A stretch of DNA of 64,000 nt from Microbacterium sp. Nx66 (lineage in GTDB: Bacteria; Actinomycetota; Actinomycetes; Actinomycetales; Microbacteriaceae), in the NCBI RefSeq assembly GCF_904066215.1, contig NZ_LR880474.1, forward strand, positions 3,038,001-3,102,000, given 5' to 3'. Positions within the stretch are counted from its first letter, which is position 1. Each line of letters starts with the position of its first letter. Below the pieces are notes generated by a model. The model was not told the origin of the DNA, ran no database searches, and saw only the letters and a program-made list of their open reading frames with translations. The position numbers and the translations under genes are program-made. Shown here piece by piece: positions 1 through 10,177 of the stretch.

Positions 1-274
1 TCGCCGTGGTCTCGATCACGGCGCGCGGAGCGCCGGTCCCATCGAGGATGATGCTGAGCTCGCCGACGGTCGGCAGCGGATCCCCCGACTCTTCGTAGTC
101 CCAGAGAGAGGACGCCGTGCCCACCTTGATACCCGCGAGCACGAGCTCCAGGAGCTCGTCGGCGTGCTCCGGCGTCGCGCCGAAACCCCACGCCTCGGGA
201 AGAGGCTCCGGCAGGTGGGGCAGCGCGATGCGGGCCTCGCGCCAGTAGTCCTCGATGGCGGTGCGATCGGTCAT
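1..274 (-). CDS. ASCH domain protein (3' end beyond the window)
   Basis: The minus-strand gene runs off the left edge; 91 residues are visible, starting [16 protein letters not shown] short helical start, then [14 protein letters not shown] and [18 protein letters not shown], is typical of the ASCH fold (PUA-like), which is thought to bind RNA or nucleotides. The start ATG lies three bases after the stop of the cytochrome b gene, so it is probably the last gene of the etfB-etfA-cytochrome operon. Its substrate is unknown and the C-terminal half is not visible. Confidence 0.75.
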   Translation of the reverse strand, partial: MTDRTAIEDYWREARIALPHLPEPLPEAWGFGATPEHADELLELVLAGIKVGTASSLWDYEESGDPLPTVGELSIILDGTGAPRAVIETTA

Positions 275-277
275 GGA

Positions 278-1939
278 TCAGCGCCCCGAGACCTTGCCGA
301 ACGCCTTCGCGATCGGGGCGAGCACGAGCGGACGCGCAGCGACCCAGGCGACCGCGATCACGACGAGCGAGGCGATGAACACCCAGAATCCCGTCCACGT
401 CGCGGCATCCTGCGCCGCGAACATGTGGTTGAGGTTGCGCAGGAAGCCGGTCAGCATCACGAGCGCGACGTGCGCGATGATGAACGCCACGAAGTAGAGC
501 ATCACCGGGAAGTGCAGGGCGCGCGCCCACTCCACCGGGTACGCCTTCGACAGGCGCTCCGCCCTCTTGGGCCAGAGCCCCGACATGCGGAACCCGGTGA
601 CCGCGGCGAGCGGCGCCGCGAGGAAGACGGTGACGAAGTAGGCGAGCTGCTGCAGGCTGTTGTAGTTGTTCCAGCCGTTCTCGTGCGGCCAGTCGAACGA
701 GATGTACTGGAGGGCCGCCGACAGCGCGTTCGGGAAGACCTCCCAGCTCGTCGGCACGATCCGCACCCAGTGCCCGGTGACGAACAGCAGGACGACGAAG
801 ATCACGCCGTTGACCAGCCACAGGATGTCGAGTGCCTGGTGGAACCAGAGGTTCAGGCTGATCTTGCCCTTCGGGTTGTTCCGCGGGGACCAGAACACGC
901 TCGGCCGCTTCTCGGTGCGCACCTGCAGCCCCGAGCGGATGATCAGCACGATCAGGAACATGTTGAAGAAGTGCGCCCAGTTGACCCACGGCGCGAAGCC
1001 GGGCTCGACCGGGATCGGTGGCTCGTACTCGCCAGGGAAGGCCGCCAGGAAGTCCTGCATGAACGGGAGGCTCAGCAGCGTGCGGACGAGGGCCACGGCC
1101 GCGGCCGCGAGCACGCCGAGGGCGGCGGCGCCGAACAGCGTCGCGATCGCCTGGGTCCAGGTCGGGCGCCGGCGAGCGGTCGCGGCCGCCGAGGCGGCGG
1201 CCGGGAGATGCCGCGGTGCTCGACCGTTCCAGACCGTACGGGTCCAGGGCAGCGGCGCGCTGATGTCGGCGCCGGTGGCGAGCGCGGTCCCCGGGACAGC
1301 GGCGGGCTCGGAGACGAGGGTCGCGGACGGTGCCGCCGTCTCCGGGATCGCGGAGACATCCGCCGCCGCGGCCGGGGAGGGAGCGGAGGTCGGACGGGCG
1401 GGCACGGTCCCCGCGGGGGGCCAGGGCTCGCCACCCGGGACTCGGGGCAGTCCGCGGCGGACGCTCTCGCCTGCGGCGGGCGTCTCGGGAGCGGGCGCCG
1501 CAGCAGGAGTTCGAGCCGGCGCGGCGGACGACGCGGCGGCAGCGGGCGCGGCAGGAGGCGCAACGGGCGCGGCGGACGCCGCGGCGGAAGGTGCGGTCTC
1601 GCCCGGCACCACGGCGGGTGCGGACGGCGCCGCGGGCGCGGCCGCGACCGTAGACGGCGGCCAGGGCTCACCGCCGGGAACGCGCGGGAGACCCCGGCGG
1701 AGCGCCCGACGCGGCGCGGCGTCCGGCTGCGCAGCCTGGACGCCGGTGGCGTCCGGCGTGACCGCGGTGGGGTCGTCCTCCCCGCCCTCCGGCGTCGCGG
1801 AGACCGGCGTCGCCACCGGCGGATCGACGACGATCTCGGCCGGGCCCGCATCGACGGTCTCGACCGTCGCATCGGCGGGCGGCCACGGCTCGCCGCCCGG
1901 CACCCGCGGAAGCCCGCGGCGCAGCACCCGCGTCGCCAT
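278..1939 (-). CDS. Cytochrome b/b6-domain membrane protein with repeated proline-rich N-terminus
   Basis: This 553-residue protein has two parts. Residues 1-255 are Ala/Pro-rich and carry three exact copies of [15 protein letters not shown] (residues 7-21, 81-95, 161-175) joined by low-complexity linkers. Residues about 262-545 form a membrane domain with at least five hydrophobic segments and histidines at 322, 367, 477 and 490, a pattern fitting a di-heme b561/formate-dehydrogenase-gamma-type cytochrome. It begins two bases after the etfA stop, so it may pass electrons from the electron-transfer flavoprotein to the quinone pool; this is inferred from position, as there is no recognisable ETF:quinone oxidoreductase domain. 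Function of the repeats is unknown. Confidence 0.8.
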   Translation of the reverse strand: MATRVLRRGLPRVPGGEPWPPADATVETVDAGPAEIVVDPPVATPVSATPEGGEDDPTAVTPDATGVQAAQPDAAPRRALRRGLPRVPGGEPWPPSTVAAAPAAPSAPAVVPGETAPSAAASAAPVAPPAAPAAAASSAAPARTPAAAPAPETPAAGESVRRGLPRVPGGEPWPPAGTVPARPTSAPSPAAAADVSAIPETAAPSATLVSEPAAVPGTALATGADISAPLPWTRTVWNGRAPRHLPAAASAAATARRRPTWTQAIATLFGAAALGVLAAAAVALVRTLLSLPFMQDFLAAFPGEYEPPIPVEPGFAPWVNWAHFFNMFLIVLIIRSGLQVRTEKRPSVFWSPRNNPKGKISLNLWFHQALDILWLVNGVIFVVLLFVTGHWVRIVPTSWEVFPNALSAALQYISFDWPHENGWNNYNSLQQLAYFVTVFLAAPLAAVTGFRMSGLWPKRAERLSKAYPVEWARALHFPVMLYFVAFIIAHVALVMLTGFLRNLNHMFAAQDAATWTGFWVFIASLVVIAVAWVAARPLVLAPIAKAFGKVSGR

Positions 1940-1941
1940 GA

Positions 1942-2913
1942 CTACTTCTTCCGCGCCTCGAGCGCGGCGATCACCTGCGGGACGATCGCGAACACGTCGC
2001 CGACGATGCCGAAGTCGGCGACGTCGAAGATGGGCGCCTCCGGGTCCTTATTGATCGCCACGATGTTCTTCGACGTCTGCATGCCGGCGCGATGCTGGAT
2101 CGCCCCGGAGATCCCGAGCGCGACATAGAGCTGCGGCGACACGGAGACCCCGGTCTGCCCGACCTGGTGGGACTGCGGGATGTAGCCCGCGTCGACCGCG
2201 GCGCGCGAGGCGCCGACGGCCGCGCCGAGAGCGTCGGCGAGCTCCTCGACGAGCACGAATTTCTCCTTCGACGCGAGGCCGCGGCCACCGGAGACGACGC
2301 GGGTCGCTCCGCGCAGCTCGGGACGGGACGAGGTGGCCTCGACGGTCTCGACGGGGCCCGCCGTCGCGGCGACCGCTCCGGACGGGGTGACCGCGAGCTG
2401 CTCGACCTGCGGGGAGGCGACCGCCTCGGCCCTGGCCTCCACCGCGCCCTGGCGCACCGTGACGACGAGCGTGCCGTACGTCGCGGCCGCATCGACGAGG
2501 TACGCCCCGCCGTAGACCGAGTGGTGGGCGACGATGCCCTCGTCGTCGCGGGAGACCCCGACGGCATCCACGGCGAGAGCGCTCTTCGATCGCACCGCGA
2601 ACCGGCCGGCGACATCGCGCCCGGAGATCGAGTTCGAGATGAGGACGGCTTCGGGCTGCACCTGCGCGGAAGCGGCCTGCAGCGCGTCGACGATCGGGAC
2701 GGTGAGCGCCGACGGGTCGCCCTCGGCCGTGAGCACGACCGCGGCTCCGGCCGCCGCGGCCGTGGCGACCGCGGACTCGGAACCGCCGACGATCAACGCC
2801 ACCGGGGTGCCGATGCCCGCCGCCGCGCCGAGGAGTCCGGCGGTGCTGCTGGCGAGCTCGCCGGACGGGTCGACGTCGAGGAGCACGAGGATCGGGTTCT
2901 CGGGGTACGCCAT
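1942..2913 (-). CDS. etfA: Electron transfer flavoprotein alpha subunit
   Basis: The 323-residue product starts [15 protein letters not shown]. The N-terminal domain is the alpha/beta ETF fold; the C-terminal half has the FAD-binding segment with [25 protein letters not shown] and [16 protein letters not shown], which are diagnostic of EtfA. It forms a heterodimer with EtfB and carries electrons from acyl-CoA dehydrogenases. The reading frame is open 25 codons further upstream, but that stretch overlaps etfB and is low-complexity, so the ATG one base after the etfB stop was chosen. The acyl-CoA dehydrogenase at 7.2-8.3 kb is a likely electron donor. Confidence 0.95.
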   Translation of the reverse strand: MAYPENPILVLLDVDPSGELASSTAGLLGAAAGIGTPVALIVGGSESAVATAAAAGAAVVLTAEGDPSALTVPIVDALQAASAQVQPEAVLISNSISGRDVAGRFAVRSKSALAVDAVGVSRDDEGIVAHHSVYGGAYLVDAAATYGTLVVTVRQGAVEARAEAVASPQVEQLAVTPSGAVAATAGPVETVEATSSRPELRGATRVVSGGRGLASKEKFVLVEELADALGAAVGASRAAVDAGYIPQSHQVGQTGVSVSPQLYVALGISGAIQHRAGMQTSKNIVAINKDPEAPIFDVADFGIVGDVFAIVPQVIAALEARKK

Positions 2914-2914
2914 G

Positions 2915-3691
2915 TCACACCAGCCTGTTCTGCACGAGGAACTCGACGAGCTTCTCGGCGGCATCGCCCTCGTCGGTGATCTTGACACCGGCCGCCCGCG
3001 GAGGCTTCTCGGAGACGGCGGTCATGATGGTGCGCGGAGCCGCCGCGGGGTCGGCCGACACGTCGAGGTCGGCGAGGGACAGCACCTCCAGCGGCTTCTT
3101 CTTCGCCGCCATGATCCCCTTGAAGTTCGGGAACCGGGCGTCAGGGAGCGCCTCGGTGATGGAGATCACGGCGGGCAGCGGCGCGGTCACCTGCTGGTTC
3201 CCCGCGTCCGCACCGCGGGTGCCGAAGATGCCGTCGGCCGTGATCTCGACCGCGGAGAGGGCGGTGGCCTGCGCCCAGCCGAGGTGCTCGGCGAGCATCG
3301 CGGGGAGCACGCCGCCGGCGCCGTCGGTGGACAGGTTGCCGGTGATGACGAGGTCGGGGGCGCCACGGCGGATCGCGGCGGCGAGCACCTCGGCGGTGAG
3401 TCCCAGGTCGGCACCGACGAGCTGCTCGTCGACGATGTGGATCGCGGAGGCGGCGCCGATCGCGAGGGCCCGTCGCACCGACGCGGTCGCGCTCTCCGGC
3501 GCCATCGTGAGGGCCACGACCTCGGTGCCCTCGTTCTTGTCGGCGTAGGAGAGAGCGACCTCGAGGGCCCGTTCCGTGATCTCGTCGAGGACCACATCCC
3601 CGGCGCCGCGATCGGCGAGGCCGGTCTCCAGATTCAACGTGCGATCACCATAGGTGTCCGGCACCTCTTTGACCAGGACGAAGATCTTCAT
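2915..3691 (-). CDS. etfB: Electron transfer flavoprotein beta subunit
   Basis: The 258-residue product starts [15 protein letters not shown], the usual EtfB opening, and has the [20 protein letters not shown] and [16 protein letters not shown] segments of the family. It binds AMP and pairs with EtfA. It is first in an operon with etfA, the cytochrome gene and the ASCH gene; spacing to etfA is one base. A TGTATACA palindrome 99 bases upstream matches sites in front of the propionate regulator gene (see that site), so it may be tied to propionate or branched-chain acid supply. Confidence 0.95.
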   Translation of the reverse strand: MKIFVLVKEVPDTYGDRTLNLETGLADRGAGDVVLDEITERALEVALSYADKNEGTEVVALTMAPESATASVRRALAIGAASAIHIVDEQLVGADLGLTAEVLAAAIRRGAPDLVITGNLSTDGAGGVLPAMLAEHLGWAQATALSAVEITADGIFGTRGADAGNQQVTAPLPAVISITEALPDARFPNFKGIMAAKKKPLEVLSLADLDVSADPAAAPRTIMTAVSEKPPRAAGVKITDEGDAAEKLVEFLVQNRLV

Positions 3692-3789
3692 CGAATGCTC
3701 CTCACGACACGCTGAGTCTATCCGCCCGCTCTTCTATGTAGCCAAAGGCAGAGGGATCCGCAGGCTGCACCCGACATTTCGGTCACGAA

Positions 3790-3797
3790 TGTATACA
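3790..3797. promoter_or_regulatory. TGTATACA palindrome, possible GntR operator
   Basis: TGTATACA followed by TAG lies between etfB (minus) and the MarR gene (plus). The same core with a following TAA occurs twice in front of the GntR-prpDBC operon (17410 and 17463). FadR-subfamily GntR proteins often bind GTATAC-centred palindromes. It could also simply be part of a -10 region, so the call is tentative. Confidence 0.35.
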
Positions 3798-3866
3798 TAG
3801 TCGACAGTTGCCGTCCTCGGCTCGCCGCTGGCGACCGGGGGCGCCCCACGCCGGTACCGTAGAGAC

Positions 3867-4403
3867 GTGGTCCGACCCCGCCCGCTTCCCGTCGACCCGC
3901 TCGCCGAGGCGAAGCGGCAGTGGATCGCGCACGGCTGGACCGAGGCCGCAGACGGCATGACGGTCGTCACGTCGGTGATGCGGGCCCAGCAGCTCCTCCT
4001 CGCCCGCGTCGACGCGGCCCTCAAACCCTTCGCGCTGAGCTTCGCGCGGTACGAGGTGCTCCGGCTGCTCGCCTTCAGCCGGGCCGGACGACTGCCGCTG
4101 TCGAGCGTCGTCGCGCGCCTGCAGGTCCACGCCACCACCATCACCAGCACCGCCGAGCGGCTCGTGCGCGACGGCCTCGTGATCCGCGAACCGCACCCCC
4201 ACGACGGACGCGCCGCGATGCTCGCCCTGACCGACGCCGGGCGCGACCTCGTCGAGCGCGCCACGACCGCCCTGAACGTCGACGTCTTCGCCGACCCCGG
4301 CATGAGCGAGGCCGATGCCGCGGAGCTCGTCGCCATCGTCGCCCGCCTGCGCCGTGACGCCGGCGACTTCATCGATCCGCGCCCGCTCCCCGAACCGCTC
4401 TGA
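3867..4403 (+). CDS. MarR-family transcriptional regulator
   Basis: A 178-residue winged-helix protein. The MarR core is FALSFARYEVLRLLAFS, then the recognition region HATTITSTAERLVRDGLV and the wing HPHDGRAAMLALTDAGRDL, at about residues 50-135. It starts at GTG six bases after TACCGT (3855-3860), a good -10 hexamer, so the mRNA is probably leaderless. Its stop overlaps the next ATG (TGATG), placing it in one unit with the SRPBCC and YdeI-like genes, which it may control. The ligand cannot be told; neighbouring etfBA is divergent. Confidence 0.88.
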   Translation: MVRPRPLPVDPLAEAKRQWIAHGWTEAADGMTVVTSVMRAQQLLLARVDAALKPFALSFARYEVLRLLAFSRAGRLPLSSVVARLQVHATTITSTAERLVRDGLVIREPHPHDGRAAMLALTDAGRDLVERATTALNVDVFADPGMSEADAAELVAIVARLRRDAGDFIDPRPLPEPL

Positions 4404-4873
4404 TGCCCCGGTTCGTGCTCGACACCGTGATCGCGGCGCCCCGCCCGGTCGTCTTCGCCGCGGCACTGGACCCCGAACTGCATCTGCAGTCCATGGCGCG
4501 CTACAGCGAGACCATGATCGAGGAGCCTGCGGGCGGCGCGTTCACCGAGGGATCCACGGTGACCTGGCGCGCGCGGCACTTCGGCATCCCGTTCCGCCTG
4601 CGCTCCGTGGTGTTCGACATCGACGCGCCGCATCGGTTCACGGACCGTCAGATCGCCGGACCGTTCCGCGAGCTCCGGCACGAGCATGTGTTCGAGGAGC
4701 ACCCGCGTGGCACCCTCATGCGGGACACCGTCGTGTTCCGGTCGCCTTTCGGGCCCCTCGGCCGCCTCGTCGACGCCCTGGTCCTGGGGCGGTACATGGA
4801 GCGGCTGATCGCGGAGCGCAACACCGCCCTCGTCGCCGCGATCGAGGACGGCGGGCGTACTCTTCCTGCATGA
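4403..4873 (+). CDS. SRPBCC-family (START-like) protein
   Basis: The 156-residue protein begins MPRFVLDTVIAAPRPVVFAA and shows the polyketide cyclase/SRPBCC pattern: strand-helix-helix start, then PFRLRSVVFDIDAPHRFTDRQ and EHVFEEHPRGTLMRDTVVFR, with a long C-terminal helix. Such proteins bind hydrophobic ligands in a cavity. It overlaps the MarR gene by one base upstream and the YdeI-like gene by four bases downstream (ATGA), so the three are translationally coupled. Ligand and role are unknown. Confidence 0.85.
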   Translation: MPRFVLDTVIAAPRPVVFAAALDPELHLQSMARYSETMIEEPAGGAFTEGSTVTWRARHFGIPFRLRSVVFDIDAPHRFTDRQIAGPFRELRHEHVFEEHPRGTLMRDTVVFRSPFGPLGRLVDALVLGRYMERLIAERNTALVAAIEDGGRTLPA

Positions 4874-5313
4874 GCGAACTGCGCGTGCACACCGTCCTCA
4901 CCGGTCGCGGTCCCGCCGCGGCGATCCTCCTCACCGACGAACAGGTGGCCTCCTTCGGCGCGGGGAAGACCTTCCCGGTCGCGGTCACGATCGGCGGCCG
5001 CACCGCCCGCCTGCGCCTGGCCCGGATGGGCGGCGAGAACATGATCGGTCTCAGCAAGGCCGCCCGCGCAGACCTCGGGGTGGAGATCGACCAGGAGGTG
5101 GACGCGGTGATCCGGCTCGACACCGCAGAGCGGACGGTCGAGGTGCCGCCCGCCCTGGCCGCCGCCCTCGACGCCGACCCCGCGGTGCGCGCGGCCTTCG
5201 ACGCCCTCTCCCCCTCAGCGCGGAAGGAGCACGCCAGGGCGGTCGCCGACGCCAAGCAGGACACGACGCGCGAGCGCCGGATCGCGAAGATCGTGGAGTC
5301 CCTGCGCGACTGA
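4870..5313 (+). CDS. YdeI/DUF1905-type protein
   Basis: A 147-residue protein with an N-terminal DUF1905 beta-barrel (VHTVLTGRGPAAAILLT, FPVAVTIGGRTARLRLARMG, EIDQEVDAVIRLD) and a C-terminal helical tail of the YdeI/OmpD-associated kind (ALDADPAVRAAFDALSPSAR, then KEHARAV and RERRIAKIVESLRD). The family is common in actinobacteria and has no firm function. It starts inside the SRPBCC stop (ATGA). An inverted-repeat element begins four bases after its stop. Confidence 0.8.
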   Translation: MSELRVHTVLTGRGPAAAILLTDEQVASFGAGKTFPVAVTIGGRTARLRLARMGGENMIGLSKAARADLGVEIDQEVDAVIRLDTAERTVEVPPALAAALDADPAVRAAFDALSPSARKEHARAVADAKQDTTRERRIAKIVESLRD

Positions 5314-5316
5314 CCC

Positions 5317-5401
5317 GTTCACAACTCAGGAGAATTGCGGCCGACCGGGCCCCGACACCGCAGAACGCCGGCTCCGCGACTCGACCTCCTGAGTTGTGAA
5401 C
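5317..5401. repeat. 85-bp inverted-repeat element, copy 1
   Basis: Arms GTTCACAACTCAGGAG (5317-5332) and its exact complement CTCCTGAGTTGTGAAC (5386-5401) flank a 53-bp GC-rich core. It fills the gap between converging genes (YdeI-like, plus; enoyl-CoA hydratase, minus). Other copies are at 15117 and 55423, and a diverged one at 17501. It could fold into a long hairpin in either transcript and so act as a bidirectional 3' end, but has no T-tract. Confidence 0.9.
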
Positions 5402-5406
5402 CGCGA

Positions 5407-6183
5407 TCAGCTGTTCTGGAAGTCCGGCGTGCGCTTCTCGCGGAAGGCCGCCATGCCCTCCTTCTGGTCGTGCGTGTCGAACAGCGCCGCGAACGCCTGC
5501 TTCTCATGGGCGAGGCCGGCGGACAGCGTCGTCTCCATCGCTGCATCGAGCGCGGCCTTGGCGGCGTAGACCGACGGCAGCGACTTCGACGCGATCGTCT
5601 CCGCCAACGTCGTCGCCTCGGCCAGGAGGTCCGCCGCCGGGACGACGCGGGACACGAGTCCGGAACGCTCCGCTTCCTCGGCCCCCATGAAGCGGCCGGA
5701 CAGCACGAGCTCCGCGGCCTTGTAGTACCCGACCGCGCGGATGAGCCGCTGCGTGCCGCCCATGCCGGGGATCACGCCGAGATTGATCTCCGGCTGTCCG
5801 AACTTCGCGGTGTCCGCGGCGAGGATGATGTCGCACATCATCGCCAGCTCGCAGCCGCCACCGAGCGCGAATCCGGAGACCGCCGCGATGACCGGGGTGC
5901 GCACGGCAGCGAAGTCGTGCCAGACGCCGAAGTGGTCGGTCTCGAGCATCTCCGCCGCGGACATGCCCTCCATCTCCTTGATGTCGGCACCGGCCGCGAA
6001 GGCCTTCTCGGAGCCGGTCAGGACGATCGCGCCGATCCCGTCATCCGCATCGAAGGCCTGCGCGGCCGCGGTGACCTCCTCGGCGAGCCGGCTGTTCAGC
6101 GCGTTGAGCGCCTCCGGACGGTGGAGGGTGATCCACCCCACGCGTCCGCGCTGCTCCACCAGGATCGTCTCGTACTCGGTCAT
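5407..6183 (-). CDS. Enoyl-CoA hydratase/isomerase
   Basis: A 258-residue crotonase-family enzyme starting [20 protein letters not shown]. It has the oxyanion-hole segments [12 protein letters not shown] and [18 protein letters not shown], and the second-glutamate region [20 protein letters not shown], so it is a hydratase and probably not the 3-hydroxyisobutyryl-CoA hydrolase. In the valine route it would hydrate methacrylyl-CoA. It follows mmsB after a 106-base gap containing a hairpin. The frame is open far upstream, but that part is a shadow of mmsB; the ATG at 6183 with the conserved start was chosen. Confidence 0.92.
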   Translation of the reverse strand: MTEYETILVEQRGRVGWITLHRPEALNALNSRLAEEVTAAAQAFDADDGIGAIVLTGSEKAFAAGADIKEMEGMSAAEMLETDHFGVWHDFAAVRTPVIAAVSGFALGGGCELAMMCDIILAADTAKFGQPEINLGVIPGMGGTQRLIRAVGYYKAAELVLSGRFMGAEEAERSGLVSRVVPAADLLAEATTLAETIASKSLPSVYAAKAALDAAMETTLSAGLAHEKQAFAALFDTHDQKEGMAAFREKRTPDFQNS

Positions 6184-6221
6184 CGCTGCCGCCTTCCTGT
6201 CGTTTGTCTTCCACCCTCCCC

Positions 6222-6280
6222 TTCGAATCGCCCGATGTGCTGCATTTCGGCCGGATTCGCGACCATTCAGGCGATTCGAA
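6222..6280. repeat. Palindromic 3' element, family 2 copy 1
   Basis: TTCGAATCGCC (6222-6232) pairs exactly with GGCGATTCGAA (6270-6280). The element starts nine bases after the mmsB stop, read on the minus strand. The same terminal arm and CATTCAGGCGATTCG edge recur at 12991-13045, also just after a minus-strand stop codon, which suggests a role at transcript ends. Confidence 0.75.
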
Positions 6281-6289
6281 AGCCAGAGG

Positions 6290-7168
6290 TCAGCCGCGGA
6301 TATCGGTGATGATGCCGGAGAAGTCGCGGGCGGCGCCGTCGCCGGCGGCGTAGGCGGCGTACAGCTCCTGCGCCAGACGACCCATCCGGGCATCCGTCGA
6401 GGTCTGCTCGATGGCCTGCAGCGCGAGACCGAGGTCCTTCGCCATGAGGGCTCCGGCGAATCCCGGCTGGTAGTCCCGGTTCGCGGGGCTCGTGGGCACC
6501 GGGCCGGGGACGGGACAGTTCGTGGTGAGTGCCCAGCACTGCCCCGACGCCTGGGACACCACATCGAACAGGGCCTGATGCTCGAGTCCGAGCCGCTCGC
6601 CCAGCACGAACGCCTCGGCCACGGCGATCTGCGACACCGCGAGCACCATGTTGTTGCAGACCTTCGCCGCCTGTCCGAGTCCCGGTCCGCCGCAGTGCAC
6701 GATGCGCTTCCCCATGATCTCCAGCAGCGGAAGCGCCGCCGCGAAGTCGTCGTCGGAGCCCCCGACCATGAACGCCAGGGTCCCGGCCTCCGCCCCGACC
6801 ACACCTCCGGAGACCGGGGCGTCGATGTGCCGATGGCCCGCGGCGAGCGCGAGCGCATGGGCGGCCCGCGCCTCGTCCACCGCGATGGTCGACGACTCGA
6901 TGAACAGCGTTCCGGGGCGCGCGGCCGCCAGCAGCTCCGTGCGGTAGGCCTCGATGACGTGCTTCCCCGCCGGGAACATCGTCACCACGACCTCCGCGTC
7001 CGCCACCGCCTCCGCGCCGCTCGCCGCCACGGGGATCCCGGCCGTCCCGGCCGCCTCGATCGCCGCGGGCACGAGGTCGAAGCCGTGCACCTCGTGTCCG
7101 GCGGCGACGAGGTTCTTCGCCATCGGCAGGCCCATGTGGCCCAGGCCGAGGAAGGCCACGCGGGTCAT
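6290..7168 (-). CDS. mmsB: 3-hydroxyisobutyrate dehydrogenase
   Basis: A 292-residue beta-hydroxyacid dehydrogenase. The N-terminal NAD site is [17 protein letters not shown], the substrate loop is [16 protein letters not shown] (residues 117-132) and the catalytic lysine is K169 in [15 protein letters not shown]. It oxidises 3-hydroxyisobutyrate to methylmalonate semialdehyde in valine breakdown. The ATG was chosen because it gives the canonical dinucleotide fold at once; it overlaps the acyl-CoA dehydrogenase stop (ATGA), so the two are coupled. A family-2 palindrome follows the stop. Confidence 0.93.
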   Translation of the reverse strand: MTRVAFLGLGHMGLPMAKNLVAAGHEVHGFDLVPAAIEAAGTAGIPVAASGAEAVADAEVVVTMFPAGKHVIEAYRTELLAAARPGTLFIESSTIAVDEARAAHALALAAGHRHIDAPVSGGVVGAEAGTLAFMVGGSDDDFAAALPLLEIMGKRIVHCGGPGLGQAAKVCNNMVLAVSQIAVAEAFVLGERLGLEHQALFDVVSQASGQCWALTTNCPVPGPVPTSPANRDYQPGFAGALMAKDLGLALQAIEQTSTDARMGRLAQELYAAYAAGDGAARDFSGIITDIRG

Positions 7169-8346
7169 GAGGCGCTCCGCATCGACGTCGACCCCGCGGG
7201 TCGCAGCATCTCCCGCCCCACGATGAGGCGCATGATCTCGTTCGTCCCCTCGAGGATCTGATGCACGCGGAGGTCGCGGACGATCTTCTCGATGCCGTAG
7301 TCCTGCAGGTAGCCGTAGCCGCCGTGCAGCTGGAGGGCGCGGTTGGCCACCTCGAAGCCGGCGTCGGTCGCGAAGCGCTTGGCCATCGCGCAGCGCATCG
7401 TCGCGTCCGGCGCCTTCTCGTCCACTGCCTGCGCGCCGTCGCGCATCATCAGCCTCGCCGCCTGCAGGTCGGTGCGCATGTCGGCGATCGCGAAGAGGAT
7501 CGACTGCTTCTCCGCCAGCGGCTCCCCGAACGCGACGCGCTCGTGAACGTACTGCACGGCCTTGTCGAGCGCTGCCTGCGCACCGCCGATCGAGCACGCC
7601 GCGATGTTGAGGCGTCCGCCGTTGAGCGCCGACATCGCGATCGCGAAGCCGCGGCCCTCGTCGCCGAGCATCGCGGACGCCGGCACCCGCACGCCGTCCA
7701 TGATCACGGGACGGGTGGGCTGCGCATGCCACCCCATCTTCTTCTCCGGGGCGCCGAAGCTCAGGTTCTCCGCGTCGCCGGGGACGAGGAAGGCGCTGAT
7801 GCCCCGGGCTCCCGGCTCGCCGGTCCGCGCCATGACGACGTACACCGCGGCCTCACCGGCTCCGGAGATGAACTGCTTCACCCCGGTCAGCACGTACTCG
7901 TCGCCCTCGCGGACGGCGCTGGTCGCGATGTTCGCCGCGTCGGATCCGGCTCCCGGCTCCGTGAGGCAGTAGCCGCCGAACTTCTGCATGGCGGTCAGCG
8001 ACGGCAGCCAGCGCGACCGCTGCTCGTCGTCGCCGTAGGTGTCGATCATCCACACCACCATGTTGTGGATGGAGATGTAGGCGGCCACCGCAGGGTCGGC
8101 CTTGGCGAGCTCCTCGAAGATGGCGACGGTGTCGACGCGGGTGAGCCCCGTGCCGCCGAACTCCTCGCTCACGTAGATCCCGCCGAGGCCGAGTTCGCCA
8201 CCGCGCTGGAGCGACTCCCGCGGGAACAGGTGCTTCTCGTCGCGTTCGGCGGCGAACGGAGCGAGCTCCGCATCGGCGAACTCCCGCACGGCGTCGAGGA
8301 TCGCCTCGCGCTCCTCGTCAGTGGTGGTGACAGTGGTCATGGTCAT
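7165..8346 (-). CDS. Acyl-CoA dehydrogenase, probably isobutyryl-CoA dehydrogenase
   Basis: A 393-residue FAD enzyme with the acyl-CoA dehydrogenase signatures GGYCLTEPGAGSDAANI and LQLHGGYGYLQDYGIEKIVRD; the catalytic base is E366 in ILEGTNEIMR. Its place between mmsA and mmsB points to isobutyryl-CoA (valine) as substrate, though other short branched acyl-CoAs are possible. Electrons would go to EtfAB, encoded 4 kb away. ATGs at 8346 and 8340 are both possible starts. Confidence 0.92.
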   Translation of the reverse strand: MTMTTVTTTDEEREAILDAVREFADAELAPFAAERDEKHLFPRESLQRGGELGLGGIYVSEEFGGTGLTRVDTVAIFEELAKADPAVAAYISIHNMVVWMIDTYGDDEQRSRWLPSLTAMQKFGGYCLTEPGAGSDAANIATSAVREGDEYVLTGVKQFISGAGEAAVYVVMARTGEPGARGISAFLVPGDAENLSFGAPEKKMGWHAQPTRPVIMDGVRVPASAMLGDEGRGFAIAMSALNGGRLNIAACSIGGAQAALDKAVQYVHERVAFGEPLAEKQSILFAIADMRTDLQAARLMMRDGAQAVDEKAPDATMRCAMAKRFATDAGFEVANRALQLHGGYGYLQDYGIEKIVRDLRVHQILEGTNEIMRLIVGREMLRPAGSTSMRSAS

Positions 8347-8355
8347 CGCGTGTCC

Positions 8356-9855
<1,500 letters not shown>

Positions 9856-10022
9856 TGTGCGACATCCCTCCGTGCCCTCTTTGGCACATCGGCGAGTTTA
9901 CTCCGACGACCGTGAAAATACGAGGACGTCCTTGCATCTCTTGTCGTCGGGCAGACGAGTGGCCGCACGGCGCCGTTCGCCCCTCGTTCACCCGCTGGCC
10001 ACCTGGGCCGATTACAACTGCA

Positions 10023-10135
10023 GATGCACGGCACAGACTCAGACCGGATCGGGTAGTCGCGTCTCCCGTGCACACGGTGAGCACTCTCGCTCCCGAGACC
10101 CCCGCCGAATCGGGTCGGCGGGGGTCTTCTTCTTC
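10023..10135 (+). ncRNA. Possible small RNA ending in an intrinsic terminator
   Basis: No reading frame here resembles a protein. On the plus strand, TTCACC (9987) and ATTACA (10011) are 18 bases apart and could be a promoter. Next comes a nested hairpin (TGCACGG 10025-10031 with CCGTGCA 10066-10072, inside it AGAC with GTCT at 10061), then a strong terminator with a T-rich tail. A terminator with no gene in front, in a 320-base gap, is the main reason for the call; no known RNA family was recognised. Confidence 0.3.
10097..10126 (+). terminator. Rho-independent terminator without an upstream gene
   Basis: A perfect 12-bp stem (GACCCCCGCCGA with TCGGCGGGGGTC) around a six-base loop is followed by TTCTTCTTCCCTTC on the plus strand. 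The T-rich tail gives it a direction. The nearest upstream gene, mmsA, is on the other strand and transcribed away. Confidence 0.85.
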
Positions 10136-10177
10136 CCTTCGAACCCAGCCCGACAGCAGCGGTGGGAGCGTGGGGGC

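Noticed and set aside
5407..6183. Calling the crotonase gene a 3-hydroxyisobutyryl-CoA hydrolase to complete the valine route
   Set aside because: It has the plain enoyl-CoA hydratase glutamate region and length; hydrolases of that step are longer and differ, so that step is not assigned in this window.
9872..9887. GTGCC-CTCTTT-GGCAC inverted repeat before mmsA as a firm operator
   Set aside because: Only five paired bases and no neighbouring regulator; mentioned with mmsA but not called as a site.
9900..10170. tRNA or rRNA remnant before the orphan terminator
   Set aside because: No cloverleaf, T-loop or CCA-like end and no rRNA-like stretch could be found.
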